DNA of 64,000 nucleotides from Bog-473 sp963728845 (lineage in GTDB: Bacteria > Actinomycetota > Acidimicrobiia > Acidimicrobiales > RAAP-2). How positions within the stretch are numbered: position 1 is the stretch's first letter; each line of letters opens with the position of its first letter. The position numbers and the translations under genes were made by a program. The stretch covers positions 7,188-71,187 of the forward strand of contig CAVSLS010000049.1 in assembly GCA_963728845.1 (NCBI GenBank), given 5' to 3'. The notes beneath the pieces are model-generated. The model had not been told where the DNA came from and searched no databases. It saw nothing but the letters and a program-made list of their open reading frames with translations. Below, one piece after another: positions 52,474 through 61,663 of the stretch.

Positions 52474-53565
52474 GCGCCCTGGCCGCCCCGTCGCTGGAGC
52501 CCGGCCTCGCCGCTCGCCTGCCCGAGCTGCACCCGCTCTCGTTCTCGCTCCCGCCCGAGCTCGAGGCACCCTCGCCGCCCGAGTACCGCGGCATGACCCG
52601 CGACGCGGTGCGCATGCTCGTGGCCACGAAGTCGGACGGCTCCCTCGTGCACTCGCACTTCTCCGAGCTGCCCCGCTTCCTCGACGAGGGCGACCTGGTG
52701 GTCATCAACACCTCGGGGACGCTGGCCGCCGAGCTCGACGGCACGGCGCCCGACGGCTCGGCCGTCCAGGTGCACCTCTCGACCGGGCTGCCGGCCGGAC
52801 TGTGGACGGTGGAGGTGCGCCGCGACGGGCAGGCCCACCTGGGGGCGAGCCCGGGCGACGTCATCGAACTGGCGGACGGAGCCCGCGTCGCCCTGTTGGC
52901 CCCCTACTCCCCCGGCCCCGGCGGCGTGGGCGTGCGCCTGTGGGTCTCCCGCGGTCGACACACCCGAACGCCTGCACAGCTTCCTGGCCCGCCACGGGCG
53001 GCCCATCCGGTACGGCTACGTGCGGGGCAGCTACCCCATCACGGCCTACCAGAACGTGTACGCCACGGAGCCGGGGTCGGCCGAGATGCCGAGCGCCGGG
53101 CGCCCGTTCACCCCCGAGGTCCTGACCCGACTGGTCGCCAAGGGCGTCGGCGTGGCCCCCCTCCTGCTCCACACCGGCGTCGCCTCGCTGGTGGCCAGCG
53201 AACCGCCCTACGCCGAGTACTTCCGGGTGTCGCTCGCCACCGCGCACCACATCAACGACACCCGGCGCTCCGGCGGCCGGGTCATCGCGATCGGCACGAC
53301 CGTCGTGCGCGCGCTGGAGTCCGTCGTGGACGAACATGGGCACGTGCACCCGAGCGAGGGATGGACCGAGACGGTCGTGTCGCCCGAGCGGCCCGTCCGC
53401 TCCATCGACGGGTTCCTGACCGGCTGGCACGAGCCCGAGGCCTCGCACCTCGCCATGCTCGAGGCCATCGCGGGCCGGCCGCTGCTCGAGGCGTCCTACG
53501 CCGCCGCGCTGGCCGAGGGCTACCTGTGGCACGAGTTCGGCGACGTCCACCTGATCCTGCCGTGA
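52470..53565 (+). CDS. queA: S-adenosylmethionine:tRNA ribosyltransferase-isomerase family (one frameshift)
   Basis: About 364 residues, matching QueA, which transfers the ribosyl moiety of SAM to preQ1 in tRNA to make epoxyqueuosine. HFSELPRFLDEGDLVVINTS and GRPIRYGYVRGSYPITAYQN with NVYATEPGSAEMPSAGRPFT contain the family core (typical YQTVYA..PGSVAAPTAGLHFT). HHINDTRRSGGRVIAIGTTV and VRALESV agree, as does VRSIDGFLTGWHEPEASHL. One frame change near 52960. No other queuosine genes are in the window, so this could be a QueA paralogue of other role. Overlaps neighbours by 4 bp on both sides. Confidence 0.86.
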
Positions 53566-54251
53566 CGCCCGAATCCGTCGCACCGGCCGAGGCCCCCCGG
53601 GCAGAGTCGCCCCTGCAGCAGCTGCCGACGACGCGGCGGGCCATCTTGAACCTCTTGAAGCGCCAGGGGCCGCTCGACGCCTCCGCCGTGGCCGGCGCGC
53701 TGAGCCTGACTCCCGCCGCCGTCCGCCTGCAGCTGGGCCGCCTCGAAGAGGACGGGCTCCTCGTGCACCGCGACGAGGTGGCGCCGGGGACGCGGCGGGG
53801 ACGCCCCCGCCATGTCTACGAGCTCACCGGGGCAGCCGAGGCGCTCTACCCGAAGCGCTACGGGGACCTCACGACCGAGCTCCTGGGCTACCTGGGCGGC
53901 CCGGGCGCCGCCCAGGTCGACGAGCTCTTCGAGTCGCGGCGCAAGCGACGGGTCGCCGGCGCCCTCCCCCGGACCGCCAACCTCCCCTTCGACGAGCAGG
54001 TCGCCGCGCTGACCGCCATCTTGGACGAGGACGGCTACCTCGCCGAGGCGGAACGGCTGCCCGACGGCAGCTGGCGGATCACGGAGCACAACTGCGCCAT
54101 CCTCACCGTCGCCCACGGGTTCTCACAGGCCTGCACGAGCGAGCTGGCCTTCATCCGCGACGCGCTTCCCGGTGCGACGGTGCGCCGGGTGGCCCACCTC
54201 ATGGACGGGGCGCACGTGTGCGCCTACGTCGTCAGCCCGCCGGCGTCGTAG
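53562..54251 (+). CDS. SufR-like HTH transcriptional regulator with cysteine-rich C-terminus
   Basis: A 229-residue regulator from GTG 53562 (GTGA overlap with queA). N-terminal winged helix: TTRRAILNLLKRQGPLDASA then SLTPAAVRLQLGRLEEDGLL with wing RGRPRHVYELTGAAEALYPK. The C-terminal domain ends EHNCAILTVAHGFSQACTSE, then ELAFIRDALPGATVRRVAHL and MDGAHVCAYVV, placing Cys residues as in SufR, the [4Fe-4S] repressor of iron-sulfur assembly operons. Regulation by redox or Fe-S state is inferred. It shares a message with queA; no suf genes are in the window. Overlaps the ACT gene 3' end by 20 bp. Confidence 0.86.
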   Translation: MTPESVAPAEAPRAESPLQQLPTTRRAILNLLKRQGPLDASAVAGALSLTPAAVRLQLGRLEEDGLLVHRDEVAPGTRRGRPRHVYELTGAAEALYPKRYGDLTTELLGYLGGPGAAQVDELFESRRKRRVAGALPRTANLPFDEQVAALTAILDEDGYLAEAERLPDGSWRITEHNCAILTVAHGFSQACTSELAFIRDALPGATVRRVAHLMDGAHVCAYVVSPPAS

Positions 54252-54534
54252 AGTCCGCCGCCCGGATCTCCAGGACGGTGACCCCGTCCACCTCGTGGAT
54301 CTCGCTCTGCAGGAGCTCGATGAGATGGTGGCCGCCGATCTCGATGACGAACTCGTCGACCGCATTCCCCCCGTCGCGCTCGAGGATGTTGATGGCCACG
54401 ATGTCGCCCCCGACGGCACCGATCCGGCTGGCCACCAGGCCGAGAGCCCCCGGCCGGTCGGGCAGCGCGATCCGCACGATGTAGCCAGCATTGGTAGTCA
54501 GGGGCGCGGTGCTGTAGTCGGCCCGGTTCCCCAT
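54232..54534 (-). CDS. ACT-domain protein, 5' end probably inside an intron
   Basis: The apparent 100-residue ORF has a clear ACT domain: AGYIVRIALPDRPGALGLVA then GAVGGDIVAINILERDGGNA and EIGGHHLIELLQSEIHEVDG, the amino-acid-sensing fold of metabolic regulators. The first 14 codons (MGNRADYSTAPLTT) coincide with the 3' domain VI region of the group II intron upstream. The genuine exon would begin near NAGYIVRI (about 54492) and the 5' exon would lie beyond 56421. Joining TTTGTCGCAT to AATGCTGGC would give an open frame from TTG. Whether splicing restores the protein is untested. Confidence 0.7.
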   Translation of the reverse strand: MGNRADYSTAPLTTNAGYIVRIALPDRPGALGLVASRIGAVGGDIVAINILERDGGNAVDEFVIEIGGHHLIELLQSEIHEVDGVTVLEIRAADSTTPAG

Positions 54535-54540
54535 CCCCTT

Positions 54541-54576
54541 TCAATCCGTGCATGCGGTTTTCCCGCACACGGCTTA
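54541..54576 (-). ncRNA. Group II intron domain V
   Basis: On the minus strand AAGCCGTGTGCGG-GAAAA-CCGCATGCACGGATT folds into the hallmark domain V: lower stem CCGTG/CACGG, two-base bulge, upper stem TGCGG/CCGCA and a GAAAA-type tetraloop. The AGC catalytic triad is present near the base (TTAAGCC). This is the catalytic heart of the ribozyme and is intact, so the intron could still be functional in splicing, if the RT frame changes are sequencing errors. Confidence 0.82.
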
Positions 54577-54597
54577 ACGACGGTCTTTTAGACATGG

Positions 54598-55936
54598 TTA
54601 CGCAGCTTTCGGGTAGCGGATAGTGCCACGGAGCTGATGCAGGCCCTGGTCGTGGAACCAGGATTCGGTCCATGCGTCCCGCCTGACCGGCGCGCAGGTT
54701 GCGACCACGCTTCTTGACAAGCAAGCGGTGCAGTCGCCACGCCACGTAGCGGTCGAGTTGACGGAACTTCTGGGCCGCATTCCCGGTGCGGAAGTAGTTG
54801 CCCCAGCCCCGAAGGAACTGGTTAAGCCGTGCGATGACGTCAGGCAGCTGTTGTCCGACCTGGCTTCGTGCGGTGAGAGCCTTGACCCGGGCTCGGGCAC
54901 GTTTCATGGACCGCAGCGACGGCCAGCGGTGGAGGTAGAAGCGGATGATGCGCCGCTGCTCCCAGAGCTTTCCGCTCATGCGGGCAGAAAGTGACAGCCG
55001 AAGAAGTCGAAGCCCTCCCTTCCCTCCCGGAGGTCGACCACGCGGGTCTTGTCCGGGTGGAGGACAGACCGAGATCACCCAGGAGGGCAGTGCTCGCCTG
55101 CTGGACTTGCTCGGCCTGCCCGGGAACGGCACAGCACCACGAAGTCGTCAGCGTAGCGGACGAGGTTTCCAATGCCGCTTTGTCCCACACCGCATCGAAG
55201 GCGTGCAGGTAGATGTTGGCGAGGAGAGGAGAGATCACCCCTCCTTGGGGCGTCCCGCTGACCGTCTCGGTGACGACACCGGCGTCCAACACGCCTGCAC
55301 GCAACCACAGTCGAAGGAGCTTGAGCACCCGACGGTCCGACACCCGCAGCGCGACCAACGAGAGCAACCTCTCGTGGTCGATCTGGCCGAAGAAGTTCTC
55401 GATATCGGCTTCGAAGACGAAGGTGTTGCCCTCGATGAAGCCTGTTCGGAGCCTCTCCATGGCGTCGGTGGCCGAGCGCTTCGGGCGGAACCCATAGGAG
55501 CAGTCCAAGAAGTCGGCCTCGAAAACCGGCTCGAGGACGATCTTGGCCGCTTGTTGGACCACCCGATCCTTGACTGTTGGGATGCCCAACGGGCGCTTTG
55601 ACCCATCGGGCTTTGGGATCTCCACCCGCCGCACGGGCTTTGGGCGGTAGATGCCTGCACGGAGGCTTTCGTGGAGTTCGTGAGCATCTGCTCAACCCCA
55701 TAGGCCTCCACCGCAGCGACGGTCACTGCATCGACCCCCGCTGCGCCACGATTGGCTCGGACCCGCTCCCACGCCTCCCAGAGAATGTCGTCCCTGTAGA
55801 TGCGGTCATAGAGGGCGTGAAAGCGCCGACCCTTCGACTGCTTGGCCGCAGCCCATAGCCGGTTCTGGAGGCGTCGAACTTTGACGGGGGCCACATGGCG
55901 GCCCTCGGGATAGTTGGGTGAGGCGGTCCCCACCAC
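54598..55936 (-). CDS. Group II intron reverse transcriptase/maturase (frameshifted)
   Basis: About 445 residues: RRFHALYDRIYRDDILWEAW then GAAGVDAVTVAAVEAYG are the N-terminal RT0-1 region. VEIPKPDGSKRPLGIPTVKD and AAKIVLEPVFEADFLDCSYG with FRPKRSATDAMERL are RT motifs 2-3. FVFEADIENFFGQIDHERLL has the first catalytic aspartate and SGTPQGGVISPLLANIYLHA motif 4. VRYADDFVVLCRS, in another frame, is the YADD active site, and the X (maturase) domain has RLNQFLRGWGNYFRTGNAAQ. Frame changes occur near 55640, 55195, 55015 and 54690. The start is uncertain; GTG 55936 is used. All key residues are present once frames are joined. Confidence 0.87.
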
Positions 55937-56497
55937 GCCCTCGCTCGTTCCCTGTTCCCGGCATGACCGAAGTCGGGGTCCTTCCCGCCCCTGGAGCGGT
56001 ACTACGACCCCGTCGGACTCCCGCTGACCTCCGGCAGTTTTCACCACTGGCTTATGCCGCCGGTCTTTGCTGACAAGGCTGGCCAGACGGGCCTCTCCTG
56101 TTCCGAACGAAACCCTGCGCACGTGCCGCTCCCCGTACCCGGGGGGATCCGACCGTGGGCATGTCCGGAACGCCAGTCGGTCGGATGCTGCCTTCGCCGT
56201 GACATGAGCGGCTCGGCTCCTCCATCGTACGTTTGACGAGGCTGCAGGACTCGTGCCTTTCGGCACTACGGCCCGCGCACTTGCTCCCTCCGAAGAGGCT
56301 CTTGACACCCCGCTCAGCCCGCCGCCTCTCGACGACGAACCGGGGCCTGCTACCGGGCTCTCCGGCGATTACCCGGACGGGACTTCCACCCGCTGGCTTC
56401 GTCCAGCTTTCAGGACGCAACATGCGACAAACGTTAGGCGGTCAATGTGAACTGCCTGTTTCGGAGTGCTTACGAATCGTCTGTGCTGCGAATTCGC

Positions 56498-57181
56498 TCA
56501 CGCCGCGGCCGCGCTCGGGCGCGAGGGCACGTACTCGTCGACGTACTCGCGCTCGGAGAGCCGGGCGATCTCTCGCATCAGCCGGTCGGTGAAAGCCCGG
56601 CACTGGCCATGGTCGTGGTTCTCCAAGGGGTCGTCGGGGTTCTCGGGCGGGTCCATCTGCATGGGTGCGCCGAAGCGGACGATCACGGTCTTGAAGGGCC
56701 GCATGAAATTGGAATTGACCGGTTGCACATCGACCGTGCCGACGACCCCGACCGGGATGACCGGCACCCCGCACTCGCGCGACAACCGCGTCACCCCGGT
56801 TCGACCCTTGTGCACGTACTGGTCGACGGTACGGGTGCCCTCGGGGTACAGCCCGAGGATGTTCCCCTTGCCGAGGACGTCGTTGCGCGCCGTGTCGAGC
56901 GCACGCTCCGACGCGCTCCCCCTGTCCGCCGGATGGGGATCTGGCCGGCGGCCCGGAAGAACCATGCCGTCTTCCACGAGTCGAAGTACTCCGCCTTGGC
57001 GAGGAACGTCACCTTGCGCCGGACCACGAGAGGGATGAAGAAGGAGTCGCAGAACGACTGGTGGTTGGACGCCAGGACGGCCGGGCCGTGTTTGGGGATG
57101 TTCTCCGCGTCCCTCCACCTTGACCCGGAACAGGAGGAAGAAGATCGGGGTCAGGACCGCCTTGAGCACCCAGTACGTCAC
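56498..57181 (-). CDS. plsC: 1-acyl-sn-glycerol-3-phosphate acyltransferase (frameshifted)
   Basis: Makes phosphatidic acid from lysophosphatidic acid, about 228 residues. VLKAVLTPIFFLLFRVKVEG is the N-terminal membrane helix. In a second frame AVLASNHQSFCDSFFIPLVV holds the catalytic HX4D (HQSFCD), then RKVTFLAKAEYFDSWKTAWF. ILGLYPEGTRTVDQYVHKGR has the EGTR glycerol-phosphate site, and GVPVIPVGVVGTVDVQPV follows. Frame changes lie near 57110 and 56920. GTG at 57181 chosen, preceded by GGGAGC. The stop at 56498 is 77 bp upstream of the intron 5' end. Confidence 0.87.
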   Translation of the reverse strand: MTYWVLKAVLTPIFFLLFRVKVEGRGEHPQTRPGRPGVQPPVVLRLLLHPSRGPAQGDVPRQGGVLRLVEDGMVLPGRRPDPHPADRGSASERALDTARNDVLGKGNILGLYPEGTRTVDQYVHKGRTGVTRLSRECGVPVIPVGVVGTVDVQPVNSNFMRPFKTVIVRFGAPMQMDPPENPDDPLENHDHGQCRAFTDRLMREIARLSEREYVDEYVPSRPSAAAA

Positions 57182-57271
57182 GCTCCCAATGTAGGTCTGG
57201 ACGCGGCACGACGCACCGGAAAGTCGGCTGTGCTGTACTGCGGGCCGTTCGATCACTCATGGAGGTGCACC

Positions 57272-58150
57272 GTGCCGAGCGAGACTCTGACCGCCGAGCC
57301 ATTCCTGTCCGGGCTGTTCTTCGGGGAGTGCCCACGCTGGCACGAGGGGCGCCTGTGGTACTCGGACTTCTTCGATCACGCCGTGTTCTCGGTCTCGCCG
57401 CAGGGCGAGCGCCGGACCGAGGTCGCATTCGAGGGCGAGCCCGCCGGGCTGGGCTGGCTCCCCGACGGCCGCCTCCTCATCAACTCCCGGCTCGACCGCC
57501 GCATCGTGCGCCGCGAGCCGGACGGCTCGCTGGTGCGGCACGGCGACCTGACCCCGTGGGCGACCTGGCACGCCAACGACATGGTGGTGGCGTCCAACGG
57601 CCAGGCCTACGCCGGGAACTTCGGGTTCGACCTCGACGGGATCTACGACGGGACGGTCGACGCGAGCGTCGTCGGCCCTGCCTCGCTCGTCCGCGTCGAC
57701 CCCGACGGCTCGAGTTCCGAGGCCGCCGCCGACATCGCGTTCCCCAACGGCACGGTGATCACCGAGGACGGACGCACCCTGATCATCGCCGAGAGCGCGG
57801 CGGCCAAGCTGACGGCCTTCGACCGTGCCGAAGACGGCACGCTCGGCAACCGCCGGGAGTGGGCGGCGCTCGGGAGCGTCGCCCCCGACGGCATCTGCCT
57901 GTGCGAGGACGGCACCATCTGGGTGTCCAATGCCTACGCGGCGGAGTGCGTCCGCGTCGCCGAGGGCGGCGAGGTCCTCCAACGGGTCGTCACGAGCATG
58001 AACTGCTACGCCTGCATGCTGGGCGACGACGACCGCCGGACGCTGTACATGATCACGGCACCGGTCAGCCACGCGTCCGTCGCCCGGGCGGAGCGCAAGG
58101 GCGCCATCGAGAAGGTGCGCACCGACGTGCCGGGCGCCGGCCTACCCTGA
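57272..58150 (+). CDS. SMP-30/gluconolactonase-like beta-propeller lactonase
   Basis: A 292-residue metal-dependent lactonase, intact. GTG at 57272 follows GGAGGTGC. SGLFFGECPRWHEGRLWYSD has the N-terminal Glu metal ligand, WATWHANDMVVASNGQAYAG and NFGFDLDG the central Asn, and SVAPDGICLCEDGTIWVSNA the catalytic Asp/Asn pair, as in SMP-30 and LRE family. Substrates in the family are sugar lactones or other aliphatic lactones; this one is unassigned. Divergent from plsC and convergent with the aminotransferase. Confidence 0.9.
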   Translation: MPSETLTAEPFLSGLFFGECPRWHEGRLWYSDFFDHAVFSVSPQGERRTEVAFEGEPAGLGWLPDGRLLINSRLDRRIVRREPDGSLVRHGDLTPWATWHANDMVVASNGQAYAGNFGFDLDGIYDGTVDASVVGPASLVRVDPDGSSSEAAADIAFPNGTVITEDGRTLIIAESAAAKLTAFDRAEDGTLGNRREWAALGSVAPDGICLCEDGTIWVSNAYAAECVRVAEGGEVLQRVVTSMNCYACMLGDDDRRTLYMITAPVSHASVARAERKGAIEKVRTDVPGAGLP

Positions 58151-58160
58151 GCGGCGGTCC

Positions 58161-59370
58161 TCAGCCGAGCTTGGTCAGCGCGCCGCGCAGGTTGCGCACG
58201 GCCTGGCCGATGCGCTGCTCGTTCTCGATGAGGGCGAAACGGACGTGGCCGTCGCCGCCGGGCCCGAACCCGACCCCGGGCGAGGTGGCGACGTCGGCCT
58301 CGTTGACCAGGTACTTCGAGAACTCCAGCGATCCCATCTCGCGGTAGGGATCCGGGATGGGGGCCCAGACGAACATCGTCCCCTTGGGGGGCGCCAGGTG
58401 CCAGCCGATGCGGTTGAGCCCGTCACACAGCGTGTCGCGGCGTGACCGGTAGATCTGGTTGATCTCCTTGGGGTACTCCGGCGCCTCGTTCATCGCCACG
58501 ATGGCGGCGATCTGTATCGGCTGGAACGTCCCGTAGTCGAGGTACGTCTTGAGCTTGGTCAGCGCCTGGACGATCTCGCGGTTGCCCACGACGAAGGCGA
58601 CGCGCCACCCGGCCATGGAGAACGACTTGGTCATCGTGTAGATCTCGACCGCGACGTCCGTCGCGCCGGGCACCTCGAGGATGGAGGGAGGGTCGTACCC
58701 GTCGAACCCGAGGTCCGCGTAGGCGAAGTCGTGCACCAGGACCACCTCGTGCTCGCGGGCAAACCCGACGAGACGCTCCATGAAGGACAGGTCCACGCAG
58801 GCGGTCGTCGGGTTGTGCGGGAACGAGAGCACGATGACCCTGGGCTTGGGCCACGACTCCTCCCAGGCGTGCATGAGCCCGTCGAAGAACGCGTCGCCGG
58901 GGTCGGGCGCGTCGTCGGAGGCCACCTCGGGTCCCTGCAGGGGGACCTGCCGGACGTCGGCACCGGCGAAGAGCGGGCCCCAGATGTGGATCGGGTAGGA
59001 GGGCGAGGGCACCAGCGCGGTGTCCCCGGGGGCCACCAGCACCCACATGAGGTGCGAGAAGCCCTCCTTGGCCCCGATGGTCGTCACCACCTCGGTGTCG
59101 GGGTCGAGCTGCACGCCGAACTTGCGCTGGTACAGATCGGTGATCGCGCTGCGGAGCTTGGGGATCCCCCGCGACGCGGAGTAGCGGTGGTTGCGCGGGT
59201 TGTGCGCGGCCTCGGCGAGCTTGCCGCACCGCCACGTCGGGCGAGGGGAGGTCCGGATTCCCGAATCCGAGGTCGATCACGTCTCGGCCGGCTCGCCGCG
59301 ATTCCGCCTTCAGGTCGTTGATGGTGGCGAAGACGTAGGGCGGCAGCCCGTTGATCCGGCGGAACTCCAT
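58161..59370 (-). CDS. Class I aminotransferase, AlaC-like (frameshifted)
   Basis: PLP-dependent aminotransferase of about 403 residues. FRRINGLPPYVFATINDLKA and DVIDLGFGNPDLPSPDVAV are the N-terminal arm; in a second frame (from about 59230) NHRYSASRGIPKLRSAITDL; the PLP site has YTMTKSFSMAGWRVAFVVGN with the Schiff-base lysine. VIVLSFPHNPTTACVDLSFM contains the conserved NP. This resembles glutamate-pyruvate aminotransferase AlaC and actinobacterial relatives, which make alanine; aspartate aminotransferase is an alternative. The last gene of the long minus-strand operon; the stop is 10 bp from the lactonase stop. Confidence 0.88.
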
Positions 59371-59379
59371 CGGGGAAGT

Positions 59380-60176
59380 CTACGGCCCGGGCGCCGTCCC
59401 TCCCGACTCTTGGTGGGCTTCGACGGACCCGGGGTCGGCCTCGACGGACCCGGGGTCGGCCTCGACGGCGCGTGCCGCGGCCGCCAGCGCCTCGACGTCG
59501 ACCGGCCAGCCGAACACGGCCCAGCTGGCTCCGGCGTGCTGCAGCACCCGCAGCCTCTCGGTGAGGCTCGGCGGTCCCGCGGGCGGCGGCCCCGCCCACG
59601 TCACCTCGAGGGCATCGGCGCCCGAGGCCCGCTCGGCCACCAGCTCCGGCTCGGCGTCCCACAGGGTGAGGGCGGCGCCGGCGGCCCTGGCCTCTGCCGT
59701 GCGCCCGGCGGGCCCGCCGCCGACCCACACGGAGAGACCCGCCCGCACCAGCGCGCCGGCCAGCTCGACCAGCTCGGCCCGCCGCTCCGCCGCGGACGGG
59801 AACGGGATGCCGTAGGCGCGGTTCTCCTCCGCGCTCAGCCGGTCGCCGGTGCCGAGCCCGGCGATCACCCGTCCCGGCGCCAGGTGCGACAGCGCCACGA
59901 ACTGTCCGGCCAACACGGCGTTGGGGACCAGGCCCACGCGCGCCACGAGCGTGCCCAGGAACGGGCCCTGGCCGCTGCCGCGGGCGGCCCCAGCAGCGTG
60001 GCCAGCGCGCCCAGGAGCGGAAAGGGAGCCAGCGCCGGCCGCTGGGGCTGGCCCAGCGGCCAGATGTGGTCGTAGCAGAACACGCCGTCGACGCCGGCGG
60101 CGACCGCCGCGGCGGCCGCGGCGAACGCCTCGTCGGGTGTGTCGCGGAACGTCGGCAGCACGACACCGGTCCGCAT
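59380..60176 (-). CDS. LLM-class F420-dependent oxidoreductase, shortened (one frameshift)
   Basis: About 265 residues, bacterial-luciferase-like. MRTGVVLPTFRDTPDEAFAA, then AAGVDGVFCYDHIWPLGQP is the cofactor face; VGLVPNAVLAGQFVALSHLA and PGRVIAGLGTGDRLSAEENR are conserved; a frame change near 59970 separates them. ATG at 60176 overlaps the ROK stop (TGATG). The C-terminal tail carries a 7-residue repeat VEADPGS twice, encoded by 21-bp repeats at 59421-59468, and may be disordered. Substrate unknown; family members reduce or oxidise diverse metabolites with F420. Confidence 0.82.
59421..59468 (-). repeat. 21-bp tandem repeat in the LLM oxidoreductase tail
   Basis: CGACGGACCCGGGGTCGGCCT at 59421 is repeated exactly at 59442 and partly at 59463, giving VEADPGS twice plus a partial copy at the protein C-terminus. 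The perfect match suggests a recent slippage duplication. The rest of the C-terminal tail is Ala/Gly/Pro-rich. Confidence 0.8.
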
Positions 60177-61178
60177 CACCACAGTCCGCCCTGGCGTGCC
60201 GCCAGCGCCGCGCCGACGGCGCCCGAGCGCTCTCCGAATGCCGCGGGCACGATGACCGCGAGAGGGCGGCGCTCCCCTCCCTCGACGAGCTCCTCGAACG
60301 TGGTGCGGGCGGCCTCGACCAGGAGATCGCCGGCCTGCGCGACGCCACCTCCGAGGACGAAGCACTCCGGATCGAGGACGGAGGCCAGGTTGGCCAGCCC
60401 GAAGCCGACCCACCACGCCGACCTCCTCGATGACCCGCCGCGCCGCCGGGTCGCCGGCGGCGGCCGCGGCCGAGACGTCCTCGCCCCGCACGCTCTCGGG
60501 GTCGCCGCCCGCCACCCTGACCACCTCGCCGAGGCGCCCCGCCAGCGCGGCCTCCCGGGCCAGCACGCCCAGCCCGGCGCCCGACGCGAAGCGCTCCCAG
60601 CAGCCGCGCCGGCCGCAGGGGCACGGAGGACCGGCCGGGTCCACCACCATGTGCCCGATTTCGCCGGCGAAGCCCGCGGACCCGACCTGGACCCGACCGT
60701 CGAGCACGATGCCACCCCCGATGCCGGTGCCCAGGGTGACCATCACGACGTGGCGGTAGCCGCGGGCGGCGCCCAGGCGGTGCTCGGCCAGCACCGCGAA
60801 GTTGGCGTCGTTCTCGATCACGATCCGGCGTCCCGGCAGCCGGTCGCCGATGAGCTCGGTCCAGTCGACCCCGTGGGCCTGGGGCAGGTTGGGCGAGAAG
60901 CACAGGCGGCCGTGCCGGTCCAGCATGCCCGGCGGGCCCACGCCGACGGGCGCGTCACCGGTGGCGGCGAGCTCCCGATCGAGGTCGTCGACGACCTGCG
61001 CCACCGCGTCGGCGACATGGCTGCCGACAATGTCCGAGCCGCCGGTCGGCGTCGGGACACGCGCCTCCGCGACGACGTCGTCGGCGGGGCCGAGGGCGAC
61101 GCCCAGGACCTTGGTGCCGCCGATGTCGATGCCGTAGGTCACGTCGGCGGCCGGACGGCGGCCCCCGTCAGGAGTCAC
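60176..61178 (-). CDS. ROK-family glucokinase-like sugar kinase (one frameshift)
   Basis: About 334 residues. TYGIDIGGTKVLGVALGPAD is the ATP loop; IVIENDANFAVLAEHRLGAA has the catalytic Asp in ENDAN; VTLGTGIGGGIVLDGRVQVG the DGTG-type segment; FAGEIGHMVVDPAGPPCPCG with RRGCWERFASG is the zinc-binding ExGH plus CxCGxxGC motif, full set. The C-terminal part LDPECFVLGGGVAQAG follows a frame change near 60415. GTG at 61178 overlaps the stop of the SRPBCC gene (GTGA). Likely a glucose or N-acetylglucosamine kinase. Complete zinc motif, unlike the ROK gene at 10473. Confidence 0.88.
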
Positions 61179-61651
61179 GAGATGGACTCGACCCGCGCCT
61201 TCAGCTCTCGCATGGCGGTCGCCATGATGCGGCTCGTGGCCCGCATCTTGATGAAACCGGGGATGGGCACCCGCAGGGCCGCCTCGACGTGGTACGTGAC
61301 CTCGGTGCCGCCGTCGCCGCTGGGCTCGAAGACGTAACTCCCGTCCCACTTGGTCGTGATGTCGCCCTGGGTCAGCTTCCAGGCCAGGACGTGCGGTGCC
61401 TCCGAGTAGTCGTAGGCCAGCGTCATGCTGGTGCTGCGGCCGAACGCGGCGGCCCGCATCGTCACCAGCTGCGGCCGGCCCTGATCGTCACGCTCCTTGA
61501 CCTCGACCTCCTTGATGTCGGCCGCCCATTCCGGGTACCGCTCGAGGTCGGCCACGACGGCGAAGCACCGCTCGGGCGGTGCCGCCACCGACATGTGCTC
61601 TGTGGCTTGATCGGCCACGGTGGGTGCGTCCTTCCTGTCCGGTACTGCCAC
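61175..61651 (-). CDS. SRPBCC/polyketide cyclase-like lipid-binding protein
   Basis: A 158-residue START-like fold, intact. EHMSVAAPPERCFAVVADLE followed by RYPEWAADIKEVEVKERDDQ and a C-terminal helix IPGFIKMRATSRIMATAMRE then LKARVESIS is the Coq10/SRPBCC layout used to carry hydrophobic ligands. It sits between pimB (12 bp upstream) and the ROK kinase (4-bp overlap), so it may carry a lipid or lipid-linked intermediate of that operon; this is inference. No catalytic residues assigned. Confidence 0.85.
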   Translation of the reverse strand: MAVPDRKDAPTVADQATEHMSVAAPPERCFAVVADLERYPEWAADIKEVEVKERDDQGRPQLVTMRAAAFGRSTSMTLAYDYSEAPHVLAWKLTQGDITTKWDGSYVFEPSGDGGTEVTYHVEAALRVPIPGFIKMRATSRIMATAMRELKARVESIS

Positions 61652-61663
61652 GCGGCAGGTGCG

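Larger units (their letters stand above)
54493..56421 (-). mobile_element. Group II intron with reverse transcriptase/maturase
   Basis: About 1.9 kb retroelement on the minus strand. The 5' end near 56421 (GTTGCGTCCTGAAAGC) and following GGGTGGAAGTCCCG and CCGGTAGCAGGCCCC segments match the start and domain I of bacterial group II introns. An RT gene occupies the middle. Domain V is at 54541-54576 and a domain VI-like stretch ends at CTGACTACC about 54493. It lies between plsC (stop 56498) and the ACT-domain gene. The 5' boundary may be off by some bases because GTTGCG is one base away from the usual GTGCG. Confidence 0.82.
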
